Below, piece by piece: positions 1 to 5,660 of a stretch of DNA of 5,752 nucleotides. The notes below the pieces were generated by a model, which was not told where the DNA came from, did no database searches, and saw nothing but the letters and a program-made list of their open reading frames with translations. Source of the DNA: Moraxellaceae bacterium (GTDB lineage: Bacteria > Pseudomonadota > Gammaproteobacteria > Pseudomonadales > Ketobacteraceae); contig NVVG01000037.1 of assembly GCA_002402125.1 (NCBI GenBank), positions 2,804 through 8,555 on the forward strand. Direction: 5' to 3'. How positions within the stretch are numbered: the first letter of the stretch is position 1; each line of letters opens with the position of its first letter. The position numbers and the translations under genes are program-made.

Positions 1-1073
1 CTCGCCTAGATGATCGTCTAGGTTCACTAAAAGATCTATTTGGTCACCTGCAAACCTCAGCTGGTTCTGCAGCCACGCAGATTAACAACTCCATTATTTC
101 CGCTGAACTTCCTAATCGTTCGGTATTTTTAACCGAACTATCAAGCAAGGTTGCTAACAGTTCCACCTTGCCCTCCATCAAGGAAATGGAAAGATTGTGG
201 TACGAGCTGCAGCGTGAGATAGCAGAGACCGGTAAGGTCACGCGCTTTAGCGCCGACGTCATTAATACCAACGGTATCTCTGAGAAAAAGGAGGTCATGC
301 GTATCGGAGCCTTTAATCTGGTGAGTGAAGGCCGCTATTTACAATATATTCCAGAAACCAAAAAAATTGTCGAATACAACAAACAACCTCCGGCCCATTT
401 CGGTTTATCTGCATGGTCACTCGGCAGCTCCAAAGATGATTTGACCAGTTTTGGTATCGATCCAACTCGAGGTTCCATCTTGGATGCGTTCGTTCAAACA
501 CCCGAATGGACAGAGCGAATTGAACAAGGAGGTATTGTTGGATATGTTATCCTCGCGTTAGGAGTAATAGGGTTACTTATTATTATCGAACGTTTTTTCC
601 ATATCGCTTTTATCCACCGCCGCGTATTAGCTCAAGTCGACAACTTAACGGTTGATATAAAAAACCCACTCGGTCGAATATTCTCGGTCTACCAAAATAA
701 TAAAAAATTGGATACGGATACCCTAGAGCTCAAACTCGGTGAAGCGATTCTAAAAGAACGAGCACCACTGGAGCGTTTCCTCACCTTTTTAAAAATCATT
801 TCTGTTGTTGCTCCATTATTAGGATTGCTGGGTACTGTTACCGGCATGATCAACACCTTCCAAGCGATTACGTTATTTGGTACCGGTGATCCAAAATTAA
901 TGGCCGGAGGAATTTCGCAGGCGTTAGTGACCACCGTAATGGGTCTTAGTATCGCTATTCCCATTGTGTTATTTCATAGCGTGCTCAGTAGCCGCAGTAA
1001 ACGATTATTGATGATTCTAGAAGAACAAAGTGCCGGCATGATTGCAGAACAAGCAGAGAAGGAACGCGCTTAA
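1..1073 (+). CDS. ttpC: TtpC-like large ExbB/TolQ/MotA-family proton channel protein (5' partial)
   Basis: This is the large ExbB-like subunit of a TonB2-type energy-transduction complex in the inner membrane. The frame is open from the window edge (first full codon at position 3), so the true start lies upstream; a TTG at 168 is internal and not a credible start. About 356 residues are visible. Residues 1-175 are a soluble, presumably periplasmic domain; membrane segments lie near 178-198, 259-284 and 306-329, and the tail is charged and probably helical. The TolQ/ExbB signature GLLGTVTGM is at about 274-282 and the second pore motif QALVTT at 306-311. In E. coli ExbB the position of Gln306 is the glutamate E176. 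The long N-terminal domain before the first membrane segment, and a second small exbB directly downstream, separate it from ordinary ExbB or TolQ and match Vibrio TtpC. Family assignment is firm; the symbol rests on gene order and architecture. Confidence 0.88.
   Translation, partial: RLDDRLGSLKDLFGHLQTSAGSAATQINNSIISAELPNRSVFLTELSSKVANSSTLPSIKEMERLWYELQREIAETGKVTRFSADVINTNGISEKKEVMRIGAFNLVSEGRYLQYIPETKKIVEYNKQPPAHFGLSAWSLGSSKDDLTSFGIDPTRGSILDAFVQTPEWTERIEQGGIVGYVILALGVIGLLIIIERFFHIAFIHRRVLAQVDNLTVDIKNPLGRIFSVYQNNKKLDTDTLELKLGEAILKERAPLERFLTFLKIISVVAPLLGLLGTVTGMINTFQAITLFGTGDPKLMAGGISQALVTTVMGLSIAIPIVLFHSVLSSRSKRLLMILEEQSAGMIAEQAEKERA
1056..1064 (+). promoter_or_regulatory. Ribosome binding site for exbB
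   Basis: The purine run GAGAAGGAA lies inside the 3' end of the ttpC-like gene, ten bases before the ATG at 1075. It supports that ATG over the in-frame TTG at 1042, which would overlap the upstream gene by 32 bases and add eleven polar residues not expected in the family. Confidence 0.55.
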
Positions 1074-1074
1074 C

Positions 1075-1596
1075 ATGGGATGGTTAATAGAAACATTACA
1101 ATCCGTTCGAGAATTTCTCATTGCGGGAGGTTATGTTCTTATTGTTATCGGTTGCCTTACCTGGTTAATGTGGTTCCTTATTGTTGAGCGCGTATTGTAT
1201 TTTACCCGAAACGCAAAAGACGATGTAAACGCGGTAATCAACACGTGGCTGAGCAGATCTGATCGTCATTCATGGTACGCCCACCAAATAAGGCAAAAGC
1301 TAGCCGCATCTATTTCGATAAAAACCCATTATATGTTGTCCACCATACGCACCATTGTGATGATCTGTCCATTGCTAGGGTTACTTGGCACAGTATCCGG
1401 AATGATCGAAGTATTTGAGGCATTAACCCAAGGCGAATCTGAGAATATTCGTTCGATCGCCGCCGGTTTTTCCAAAGCCATCATCTCTACCCTCGCGGGT
1501 TTAGTGAGTGCACTTTCCGGTCTTATCGCAATTAATCTACTGTATAAAAAGGCCAGTCAAATCAATCATCAACTAACCAATGTACTTGTAGAGTAG
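1075..1596 (+). CDS. exbB: Biopolymer transport protein ExbB (small ExbB2 type)
   Basis: This is the small ExbB subunit that, with ExbD, uses the proton gradient to energise TonB at the inner membrane. The 173-residue product has a short N-terminal helix, a first membrane segment near 18-40, a cytoplasmic loop containing RHSWYAHQIR (64-73), and segments near 90-112 and 133-157. The conserved PLLGLLGTVSGM motif (99-110) carries Thr106, the counterpart of E. coli Thr148; Thr139 corresponds to Thr181. The position of E. coli Glu176 is Lys134. At about 173 residues it is shorter than E. coli ExbB (244), as expected for ExbB2. It starts one base after the upstream stop and ends with tandem stop codons TAG TAA (1594-1599). 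The short length and the RHSWYAH loop recall Vibrio ExbB2 from memory; no alignment was run. Confidence 0.9.
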   Translation: MGWLIETLQSVREFLIAGGYVLIVIGCLTWLMWFLIVERVLYFTRNAKDDVNAVINTWLSRSDRHSWYAHQIRQKLAASISIKTHYMLSTIRTIVMICPLLGLLGTVSGMIEVFEALTQGESENIRSIAAGFSKAIISTLAGLVSALSGLIAINLLYKKASQINHQLTNVLVE

Positions 1597-1605
1597 TAAC
1601 GTAAT

Positions 1606-2010
1606 ATGAGAAAGCTATTTACACGTATTCACCAAGAAGAAGAATCCAATATTGATATCACACCAATGATTGATGTGGTGTTTATTATGTTGATATTTTT
1701 TATTGTAACCGCATCCTTTGTTAAAGAAACCGGCATCGATGTCAATCGGCCCCAAGCAGCCACTGCCGTCGCTAAACAACACGCCAATATTCTTATTGCT
1801 ATTAACGCCAATGACGAAATCTGGATCGACAAACGCCGGGTTGATGCCCGCTCTGTCCGTGGCATCATTGCACGGATGCATGCACAAAATCCTCAGGGTT
1901 CATTGGTTATTCAAGCAGACAAACAATCCACCAATGATAAGTTGGTTAAAGTCATGGATGCAGCCCGTGAAGTTGGCATCGTTGACATTGCCATCGCAAC
2001 GCGTAAGTAG
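1606..2010 (+). CDS. exbD: Biopolymer transport protein ExbD
   Basis: ExbD is the single-span partner of ExbB and carries the proton-responsive aspartate. The 134-residue product has a short acidic cytoplasmic N-terminus, then the signature NIDITPMIDVVFIML (15-29), in which Asp23 matches the essential Asp25 of E. coli ExbD. The membrane segment is about 22-40. A periplasmic domain follows, with the usual pattern: a hydrophobic strand (NILIAINANDEIWID, 61-75), helix 83-94, then LVIQADKQ (100-107) and a final helix and strand ending DIAIATRK. Length and domain order are typical. It starts nine bases after the exbB stop with no strong Shine-Dalgarno sequence, so translation is probably coupled to exbB. 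TolR is the main alternative; the exbB-exbD-tonB context favours ExbD. Confidence 0.92.
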   Translation: MRKLFTRIHQEEESNIDITPMIDVVFIMLIFFIVTASFVKETGIDVNRPQAATAVAKQHANILIAINANDEIWIDKRRVDARSVRGIIARMHAQNPQGSLVIQADKQSTNDKLVKVMDAAREVGIVDIAIATRK

Positions 2011-2011
2011 C

Positions 2012-2015
2012 AGGA
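2012..2015 (+). promoter_or_regulatory. Ribosome binding site supporting the GTG start of tonB
   Basis: AGGA sits seven bases before the GTG at 2023, right after the exbD stop. The spacing supports GTG as the start. The next residues (LTRLSY) lead into the membrane anchor, so a later start would lose it. Confidence 0.5.
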
Positions 2016-2022
2016 ATCACTC

Positions 2023-2631
2023 GTGTTAACTCGCCTAAGTTATGCCGCACCCATTGCCTTAATGATTACCTTCGGTCTATTTGTACTGATGCAATCATTA
2101 ATTTCTTCGGGACGTTATGAATTAGTTGATAAAGATCTCTATACCAGCGTAAGTTTTATTCGTGAAAAGCGCGAACAAAATGTCGAAGTCACACTGCAAA
2201 AACCGATCAAACCACCACTGCCCCAACGGTCGCCACCACCGGCACAGATGACTGCAGATTTGCCGCCACAAATAAGTTTAGAAGCATTCGAATTACCTTC
2301 GGTAGCCATACTATCCACGATTGATATCGATTCTGGTTTTGGCGTTGGTACCGGGGAGGGTGACTACCTACCCATTGTTCGAGTTGCCCCCCAATATCCA
2401 AGGCGCGCATTGGTCAATAGTATAGAAGGTTATGTAATCGTTGAATTCACCGTCACGCGTTTGGGTACCGTTAGCCAACCACATATAGTTGCCGCGGAAC
2501 CTAGTGGCGTCTTTGACCAGGTAGCCATCAGTGCTGTATTGAAATTTCGTTACAAACCTCGCGTTGTTAACGGTGAAGCTATTGCTGTTGCGGGCGTTAG
2601 AAATAGAATCAACTTTCGGTTGGCCAAATGA
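2023..2631 (+). CDS. tonB: TonB energy transducer (short TonB2 type)
   Basis: TonB spans the periplasm and passes energy from ExbB/ExbD to outer-membrane TonB-dependent receptors. The 202-residue product starts with GTG and has a single N-terminal membrane anchor (about 6-28). A short linker follows, with a proline-rich stretch at 60-82 (KPIKPPLPQRSPPP and ADLPPQ). The C-terminal TonB domain covers about 112-202: the PQYP motif at 123-126, the strand EGYVIVEFTV at 135-144, the helix FDQVAISAVLKFRYKP at 164-179, and a last strand RINFRL. The proline-rich region is much shorter than in E. coli TonB (239 residues), as in TonB2 proteins. The anchor contains no histidine, unlike E. coli TonB, where His20 is important. 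It overlaps the next gene by four bases (ATGA). Confidence 0.9.
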   Translation: MLTRLSYAAPIALMITFGLFVLMQSLISSGRYELVDKDLYTSVSFIREKREQNVEVTLQKPIKPPLPQRSPPPAQMTADLPPQISLEAFELPSVAILSTIDIDSGFGVGTGEGDYLPIVRVAPQYPRRALVNSIEGYVIVEFTVTRLGTVSQPHIVAAEPSGVFDQVAISAVLKFRYKPRVVNGEAIAVAGVRNRINFRLAK

Positions 2632-3938
2632 TTTTTCGCTATTGTCATTTACCGCTGCTCATCCTGCTATTAATTGCCAATAGCGCTGCCGCGCGCAATT
2701 TTGCCAATGTTTCAACCCTTAACGAATCGACCTACAAGATATTGTCCAGTGCGCAAAAATCCCTTAAAAAGGGTAACTACCGACTCGCTATCACAGTGCT
2801 GGATACGCTAAAAAAATCACCCTCACTCAATGGTTATGAAAAAGCCATGATGTGGAGCCAATATGGCGCGGTACATTTTTCCGCTGGAGATTTACTCAAG
2901 GCAACAGCAGCTTATGAAAAACTGCTGCTACAAGAAAAGTATCCCAAAGGCCTTAAACTTAAAACCTTGTTTAACTTAGCCCAAATTTATTTTAAGACCA
3001 ACCAATACCGGCAAACAATAAGTCGGCTAAATAACTGGTTTGAACTTACTGATACGCCCACTGAACAGGCTTACTTCTTACAAGCACAGGCAAATTATTA
3101 TTTGCAGAATCATCAACAGGTGGTCGACAATCTCAACCAAGCCCTCGCTATCGTCAAGGCCAAAAATATTGAACCCAATGAACAATGGCTGCTAATGCTG
3201 CAATCGAGTTTAGATAGTTTAGGTTTAGCAGAACACCGCCTAGGAATTTTAAAATGGATGCTGCGTTTATTTCCAACCAAAGATTATATGCTCAGTTTAG
3301 CAGGCACTTACGGTATCTTGGAAAAACAACCAGAGCAGTTGGCCATCATGGAGTTAGCCTACAAAAAAGACTATCTGGACACCGAGCCATTACTGCTTAC
3401 TCTCGCCTCACTACTGTATTTTCAAGGTGCTCCCTACAAGGCGGCCAATGTGGTACAGCAGGGGTTCAACAATAACACCATAAAAACAAATCCTAGAAAT
3501 CTTCTATTTCTCTCCAATTGCCTACGCGCCGCGCAGGAATTTGAGCAAGCACTACCGGTTCTAAAACAATCGGCTAAGATATCGGATAACGCCGATACCT
3601 ATTATTTGTTAGCCACAACCTATTACCAACTCGGCCGCTGGCAACTAGCCGCAGACGCTTTTTCTTTAGCCCTTGATAAAAAACTTACTCGCAATCAACG
3701 ACGAACTTGGATGCTATTAGGTCAAACCTATTTGCAACTGCATCAATTCGATAATGCAAAAAGTAGTTTCATCCAAGCCAGCACCTTTGAAAACAACAAT
3801 GAAAACAGCAATGAAAAGGATGAGACTATCGCTAGCCAGTGGCTAGTGTATACCGAACAGGAACAAAAGCGCTTTGCCTTCTTACAAAGTGAAAATCAAA
3901 AAGACATCGACTATCAAAACACTAAGGCTAACCCATGA
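2628..3938 (+). CDS. Periplasmic tetratricopeptide repeat protein of the TonB2 operon
   Basis: This 436-residue protein is predicted to be exported and made almost wholly of TPR-like helix pairs. It begins with a signal peptide: Arg4, a hydrophobic core at 8-17, and a probable cleavage after Ala22 (SAAA-R). There is no lipobox cysteine, so it should be a soluble periplasmic protein. About ten TPR-like units can be traced, near 36-68, 72-104, 112-142, 146-176, 187-215, 219-249, 255-282, 290-320, 322-352 and 357-387; the clearest is at 322-352 (YLLATTYYQLGRWQLAADAF). A polar, Asn/Glu-rich linker (388-400) precedes a charged C-terminal tail. The start ATG overlaps the tonB stop. A TPR gene after tonB2 is known in Vibrio-type clusters, where it is thought to assist the TonB system; that role is inferred here from position, and the binding partner is unknown. 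Confidence 0.82.
   Translation: MIFRYCHLPLLILLLIANSAAARNFANVSTLNESTYKILSSAQKSLKKGNYRLAITVLDTLKKSPSLNGYEKAMMWSQYGAVHFSAGDLLKATAAYEKLLLQEKYPKGLKLKTLFNLAQIYFKTNQYRQTISRLNNWFELTDTPTEQAYFLQAQANYYLQNHQQVVDNLNQALAIVKAKNIEPNEQWLLMLQSSLDSLGLAEHRLGILKWMLRLFPTKDYMLSLAGTYGILEKQPEQLAIMELAYKKDYLDTEPLLLTLASLLYFQGAPYKAANVVQQGFNNNTIKTNPRNLLFLSNCLRAAQEFEQALPVLKQSAKISDNADTYYLLATTYYQLGRWQLAADAFSLALDKKLTRNQRRTWMLLGQTYLQLHQFDNAKSSFIQASTFENNNENSNEKDETIASQWLVYTEQEQKRFAFLQSENQKDIDYQNTKANP
3789..3818 (+). repeat. In-frame 12-base tandem repeat in the TPR gene
   Basis: The unit GAAAACAACAAT (3789-3800) is followed by GAAAACAGCAAT (3801-3812), one mismatch, and then a partial third copy GAAAAG (3813-3818). It is in frame and encodes ENNN-ENSN-EK, the polar linker after the last TPR-like unit. 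Its length, a multiple of three, means copy-number change would alter linker length without a frameshift. Confidence 0.7.
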
Positions 3939-4918
3939 AAGCGATCACCATCACCGAAGACAACCATTTGGTTTGGCAACAGACATCGAACCCTCTAGAA
4001 AACACGCCATTACAATCACACCAAGTAGCCATTGATGTTAAAGCCACCGCAGTCAACCGCGCCGACCTAATGCAACGCAAAGGCGTTTACCCAGCACCGC
4101 CTGGCGCCAGTGACATTCTTGGTCTTGAATGTGCCGGTGTCATTAGCGCAATCGGTACAGAGGTGAAAAGTTGGCAAGTAGGGGATAAGGTATGTGCCTT
4201 ATTAGCCGGTGGCGGGTACGCCGAAACCGTGGTATGCGCGGCAAGCCATGTTTTACCAATGCCAAAGGATTTTAGCTTTGTTCAAGCGGCGGCGATTCCC
4301 GAAGTATTTGCCACCGCATGGCTTAACATTTTTATGGAAGGTAACCTTCAACCCAAAGAGACAGTATTAATTCATGCCGGTGCCAGTGGTGTCGGCACCG
4401 CTGCTATTCAGCTATGCCGGCACTTTGCTCACTGCTGTTTTGTCACCGTTGGATCCGATGAAAAGTTGGCTTTTTGTCGGGAGCTTGGCGCCACCCAGGC
4501 AGTCAATCGACATAACGATGATTTCCAACAACACATCAAATCCTGGACTGACGGCAAAGGCGTCGATGTCATCTTAGACCCGGTTGGCGGCGACTATTTT
4601 GAGAAAAACATCCGCTCGTTAAACACCGACGGCCGCTTGATCATGATTGGCATCATGGGTGGGCGCAAGTCCACAGTCGATTTGGGTCGGTTATTAGTAA
4701 AACGCCTGCGGGTCATGGGCTCAACCCTAAGAAGTCGCGATGATGATTACAAATCACAAATTATCTCTCAGCTCACTCAACAGGTATGGCCACTGTTTGA
4801 TAGCGGAGAACTCAAACCCATTATCGAACAACAATTCCCCATCAGCGAGGCAGAAGCCGCTTTTGCACTCATTGCCTCCAACACCACCACTGGAAAAGTG
4901 ATTCTTTCCCTTGAATAA
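3935..4918 (+). CDS. NAD(P)H:quinone oxidoreductase, PIG3 family (zinc-free MDR)
   Basis: This cytoplasmic medium-chain dehydrogenase/reductase probably reduces quinones or related carbonyl compounds with NADPH. Length (327 residues) is normal for the family. The N-terminal GroES-like domain contains NRADLMQRKGVYPAPPGAS (41-59), characteristic of the PIG3/TP53I3 group, then LGLECAG (62-68) and VGDKVCALLAGGGYAE (82-97). The nucleotide-binding Rossmann domain has HAGASGVGTAAIQL (147-160), DVILDPVGGDYFEKN (211-225) and GRLIMIGIMGG (233-243); STLRSR (263-268) and a C-terminal TGKVILSLE also fit. The catalytic and structural zinc-binding cysteines of alcohol dehydrogenases are absent. It begins at an ATG overlapping the TPR stop by four bases (ATGA), so it is probably translationally coupled to the TonB cluster, although no biochemical link is obvious. 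The physiological substrate cannot be told from sequence. Confidence 0.9.
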   Translation: MKAITITEDNHLVWQQTSNPLENTPLQSHQVAIDVKATAVNRADLMQRKGVYPAPPGASDILGLECAGVISAIGTEVKSWQVGDKVCALLAGGGYAETVVCAASHVLPMPKDFSFVQAAAIPEVFATAWLNIFMEGNLQPKETVLIHAGASGVGTAAIQLCRHFAHCCFVTVGSDEKLAFCRELGATQAVNRHNDDFQQHIKSWTDGKGVDVILDPVGGDYFEKNIRSLNTDGRLIMIGIMGGRKSTVDLGRLLVKRLRVMGSTLRSRDDDYKSQIISQLTQQVWPLFDSGELKPIIEQQFPISEAEAAFALIASNTTTGKVILSLE

Positions 4919-4940
4919 GCCGCCGCTCGACACAACCGCG

Positions 4941-4964
4941 ACAACATTGGGGACAACATTGAGG
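4941..4964 (+). repeat. 12-base tandem repeat across the methyltransferase start region
   Basis: ACAACATTGGGG (4941-4952) is followed directly by ACAACATTGAGG (4953-4964), 11 of 12 bases identical. Each copy carries one in-frame TTG (4947 and 4959), so the repeat duplicates a candidate start codon, and the GGGGA of the first copy lies just upstream of the second TTG. Confidence 0.75.
4949..4953 (+). promoter_or_regulatory. Possible ribosome binding site for the methyltransferase
   Basis: GGGGA lies five bases before the TTG at 4959. It is a modest match but is the best-spaced purine run near any of the three candidate TTG starts. The alternative GGAAAAG at 4892-4898 is twelve bases from the TTG at 4911. 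Confidence 0.35.
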
Positions 4965-5540
4965 AAAAAAGACAAGTGGAACAGGATCTACCGCAATAAA
5001 ACGCAAGACCAACCCAACCCGTTAGCGCCGCAACCCTGTAGCTTATTAGCCCAGTACCACTACTTGTTACCACCCCAAGGTAACGCCTTAGATCTTGCCT
5101 GTGGATTGGGCGGAAACGCTATTTTCCTTCAAGAACAAGGGCTTAACACTTGTGCCTGGGATATTTCTGATGCCGCTATCGCTCAACTCAACGACCGCAA
5201 GCTCAACCAGCTTGAGGCAAGGGTGGTGGATATCGAACAGCAAACTTTGCCTGAAAAGAGTTTCGATATTATTGTGGTTTCCGGTTATTTACACCGGCCT
5301 CTTTGCAGCGCGATTATTAACGCCCTCAGAGTAGGAGGGTTACTGTTTTATCAAACCTTCCATCTACATAAGTTATCCAGCAGCGGCCCCTCAAATCCAG
5401 ACTTTTTACTGCAAAACAACGAGTTATTGGAACTTTTTAGCGAACTTACACCTCTAATCTATCAACAGTTAGGCTCACAGGGTGACTTATCCCAGGGTGA
5501 GCGTAATCTTGCTGGCCTAATCGCGGAAAGACCTTTTTAG
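4959..5540 (+). CDS. Class I SAM-dependent methyltransferase (TehB-like), TTG start
   Basis: This small cytoplasmic methyltransferase has 193 residues from the TTG at 4959. The SAM-binding motif I is LDLACGLGGNAIFLQEQG, then the acidic end of strand 2 in CAWDIS, and motif IV with FDIIVVSGYLHRPL; GGLLFYQTFHLHK follows as the next strand. The substrate is unknown: the fold resembles TehB-like and generic class I enzymes, but the sequence does not decide between metalloid, small-molecule or macromolecule targets. The start is uncertain. The frame has no ATG anywhere, so a non-ATG start is required; TTGs occur at 4911, 4947 and 4959. I prefer 4959 because it gives MRKKDKWNRIYR, placing the conserved W near the N-terminus as is usual, and because of the GGGGA upstream. 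A start at 4911 would overlap the previous gene by eight bases and add 16 low-complexity residues. Same strand and tight spacing suggest membership of the operon. Confidence 0.8.
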   Translation: MRKKDKWNRIYRNKTQDQPNPLAPQPCSLLAQYHYLLPPQGNALDLACGLGGNAIFLQEQGLNTCAWDISDAAIAQLNDRKLNQLEARVVDIEQQTLPEKSFDIIVVSGYLHRPLCSAIINALRVGGLLFYQTFHLHKLSSSGPSNPDFLLQNNELLELFSELTPLIYQQLGSQGDLSQGERNLAGLIAERPF

Positions 5541-5551
5541 CGCCTATTTTT
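5514..5551 (+). terminator. Possible intrinsic terminator overlapping the methyltransferase stop
   Basis: GGCCTAA (5514-5520) can pair with TTAGCGCC (5537-5544) to form seven base pairs with a one-base bulge (C5541), around a 16-base loop. The stem is followed by TATTTTT (5545-5551). The TAG stop lies in the descending arm. The stem is short and the loop large, so this is a weak candidate, but its place at the end of the gene set fits. Confidence 0.35.
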
Positions 5552-5660
5552 GTCCTATGTGAACCTCGTTGGGTCGACAACTGGAAACCTCGTCAGAAGC
5601 TTCTAGACTTAAAGTAGGTGTCCTATATTCCAAAATTCGATTTCTTGTTGTGAGATCCGC
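5541..5660 (+). other. Intergenic region before the response regulator gene
   Basis: This 120-base gap is the only sizeable non-coding stretch. It contains a perfect 10-base palindrome AGAAGCTTCT (5595-5604), an 8-base direct repeat AACCTCGT (5562-5569 and 5586-5593, spaced 24 bases), and a -10-like TATATT (5624-5629). No good -35 hexamer lies at 16-18 bases from it; the nearest match, TAGACT at 5604-5609, is only 14 bases away. The promoter of the downstream gene is probably here, but I cannot place it. Confidence 0.3.

Noticed and set aside
5..22. Near-perfect 18-base palindrome CCTAGATGATCGTCTAGG at the window start
   Set aside because: It lies inside the open frame of the TtpC-like gene and encodes RLDDRL, a plausible conserved segment of the periplasmic domain. 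The symmetry is explained by coding sequence, and no adjacent site or promoter supports a regulatory role.
168..1073. TTG at 168 as the start of the first gene
   Set aside because: The frame is open to the window edge, and the upstream 55 codons read as a continuation of the periplasmic domain with no ribosome site before 168.
1042..1074. TTG at 1042 as the start of exbB
   Set aside because: The ATG at 1075 has a better ribosome site and gives the family's usual N-terminus.
1615..1887. Open frames on the minus strand opposite exbD (and similar ones at 44-298, 313-501, 689-964, 2207-2410 and 4754-5073)
   Set aside because: They lie opposite strongly supported genes, show no recognisable domain, and have no independent ribosome site; they are shadows of coding sequence.
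1718..2029. Plus-strand overlapping frame within exbD (also at 3254-3475, 4374-4577 and 5095-5334)
   Set aside because: Each is out of frame inside a well-supported gene and has no family features.
5562..5593. Direct repeat AACCTCGT as a possible regulator binding site pair
   Set aside because: An 8-base match within 120 bases is not rare by chance, and no known operator matches it.
5595..5604. Palindrome AGAAGCTTCT as an operator
   Set aside because: It is short and has no placed promoter next to it; one 10-base palindrome alone is insufficient evidence.
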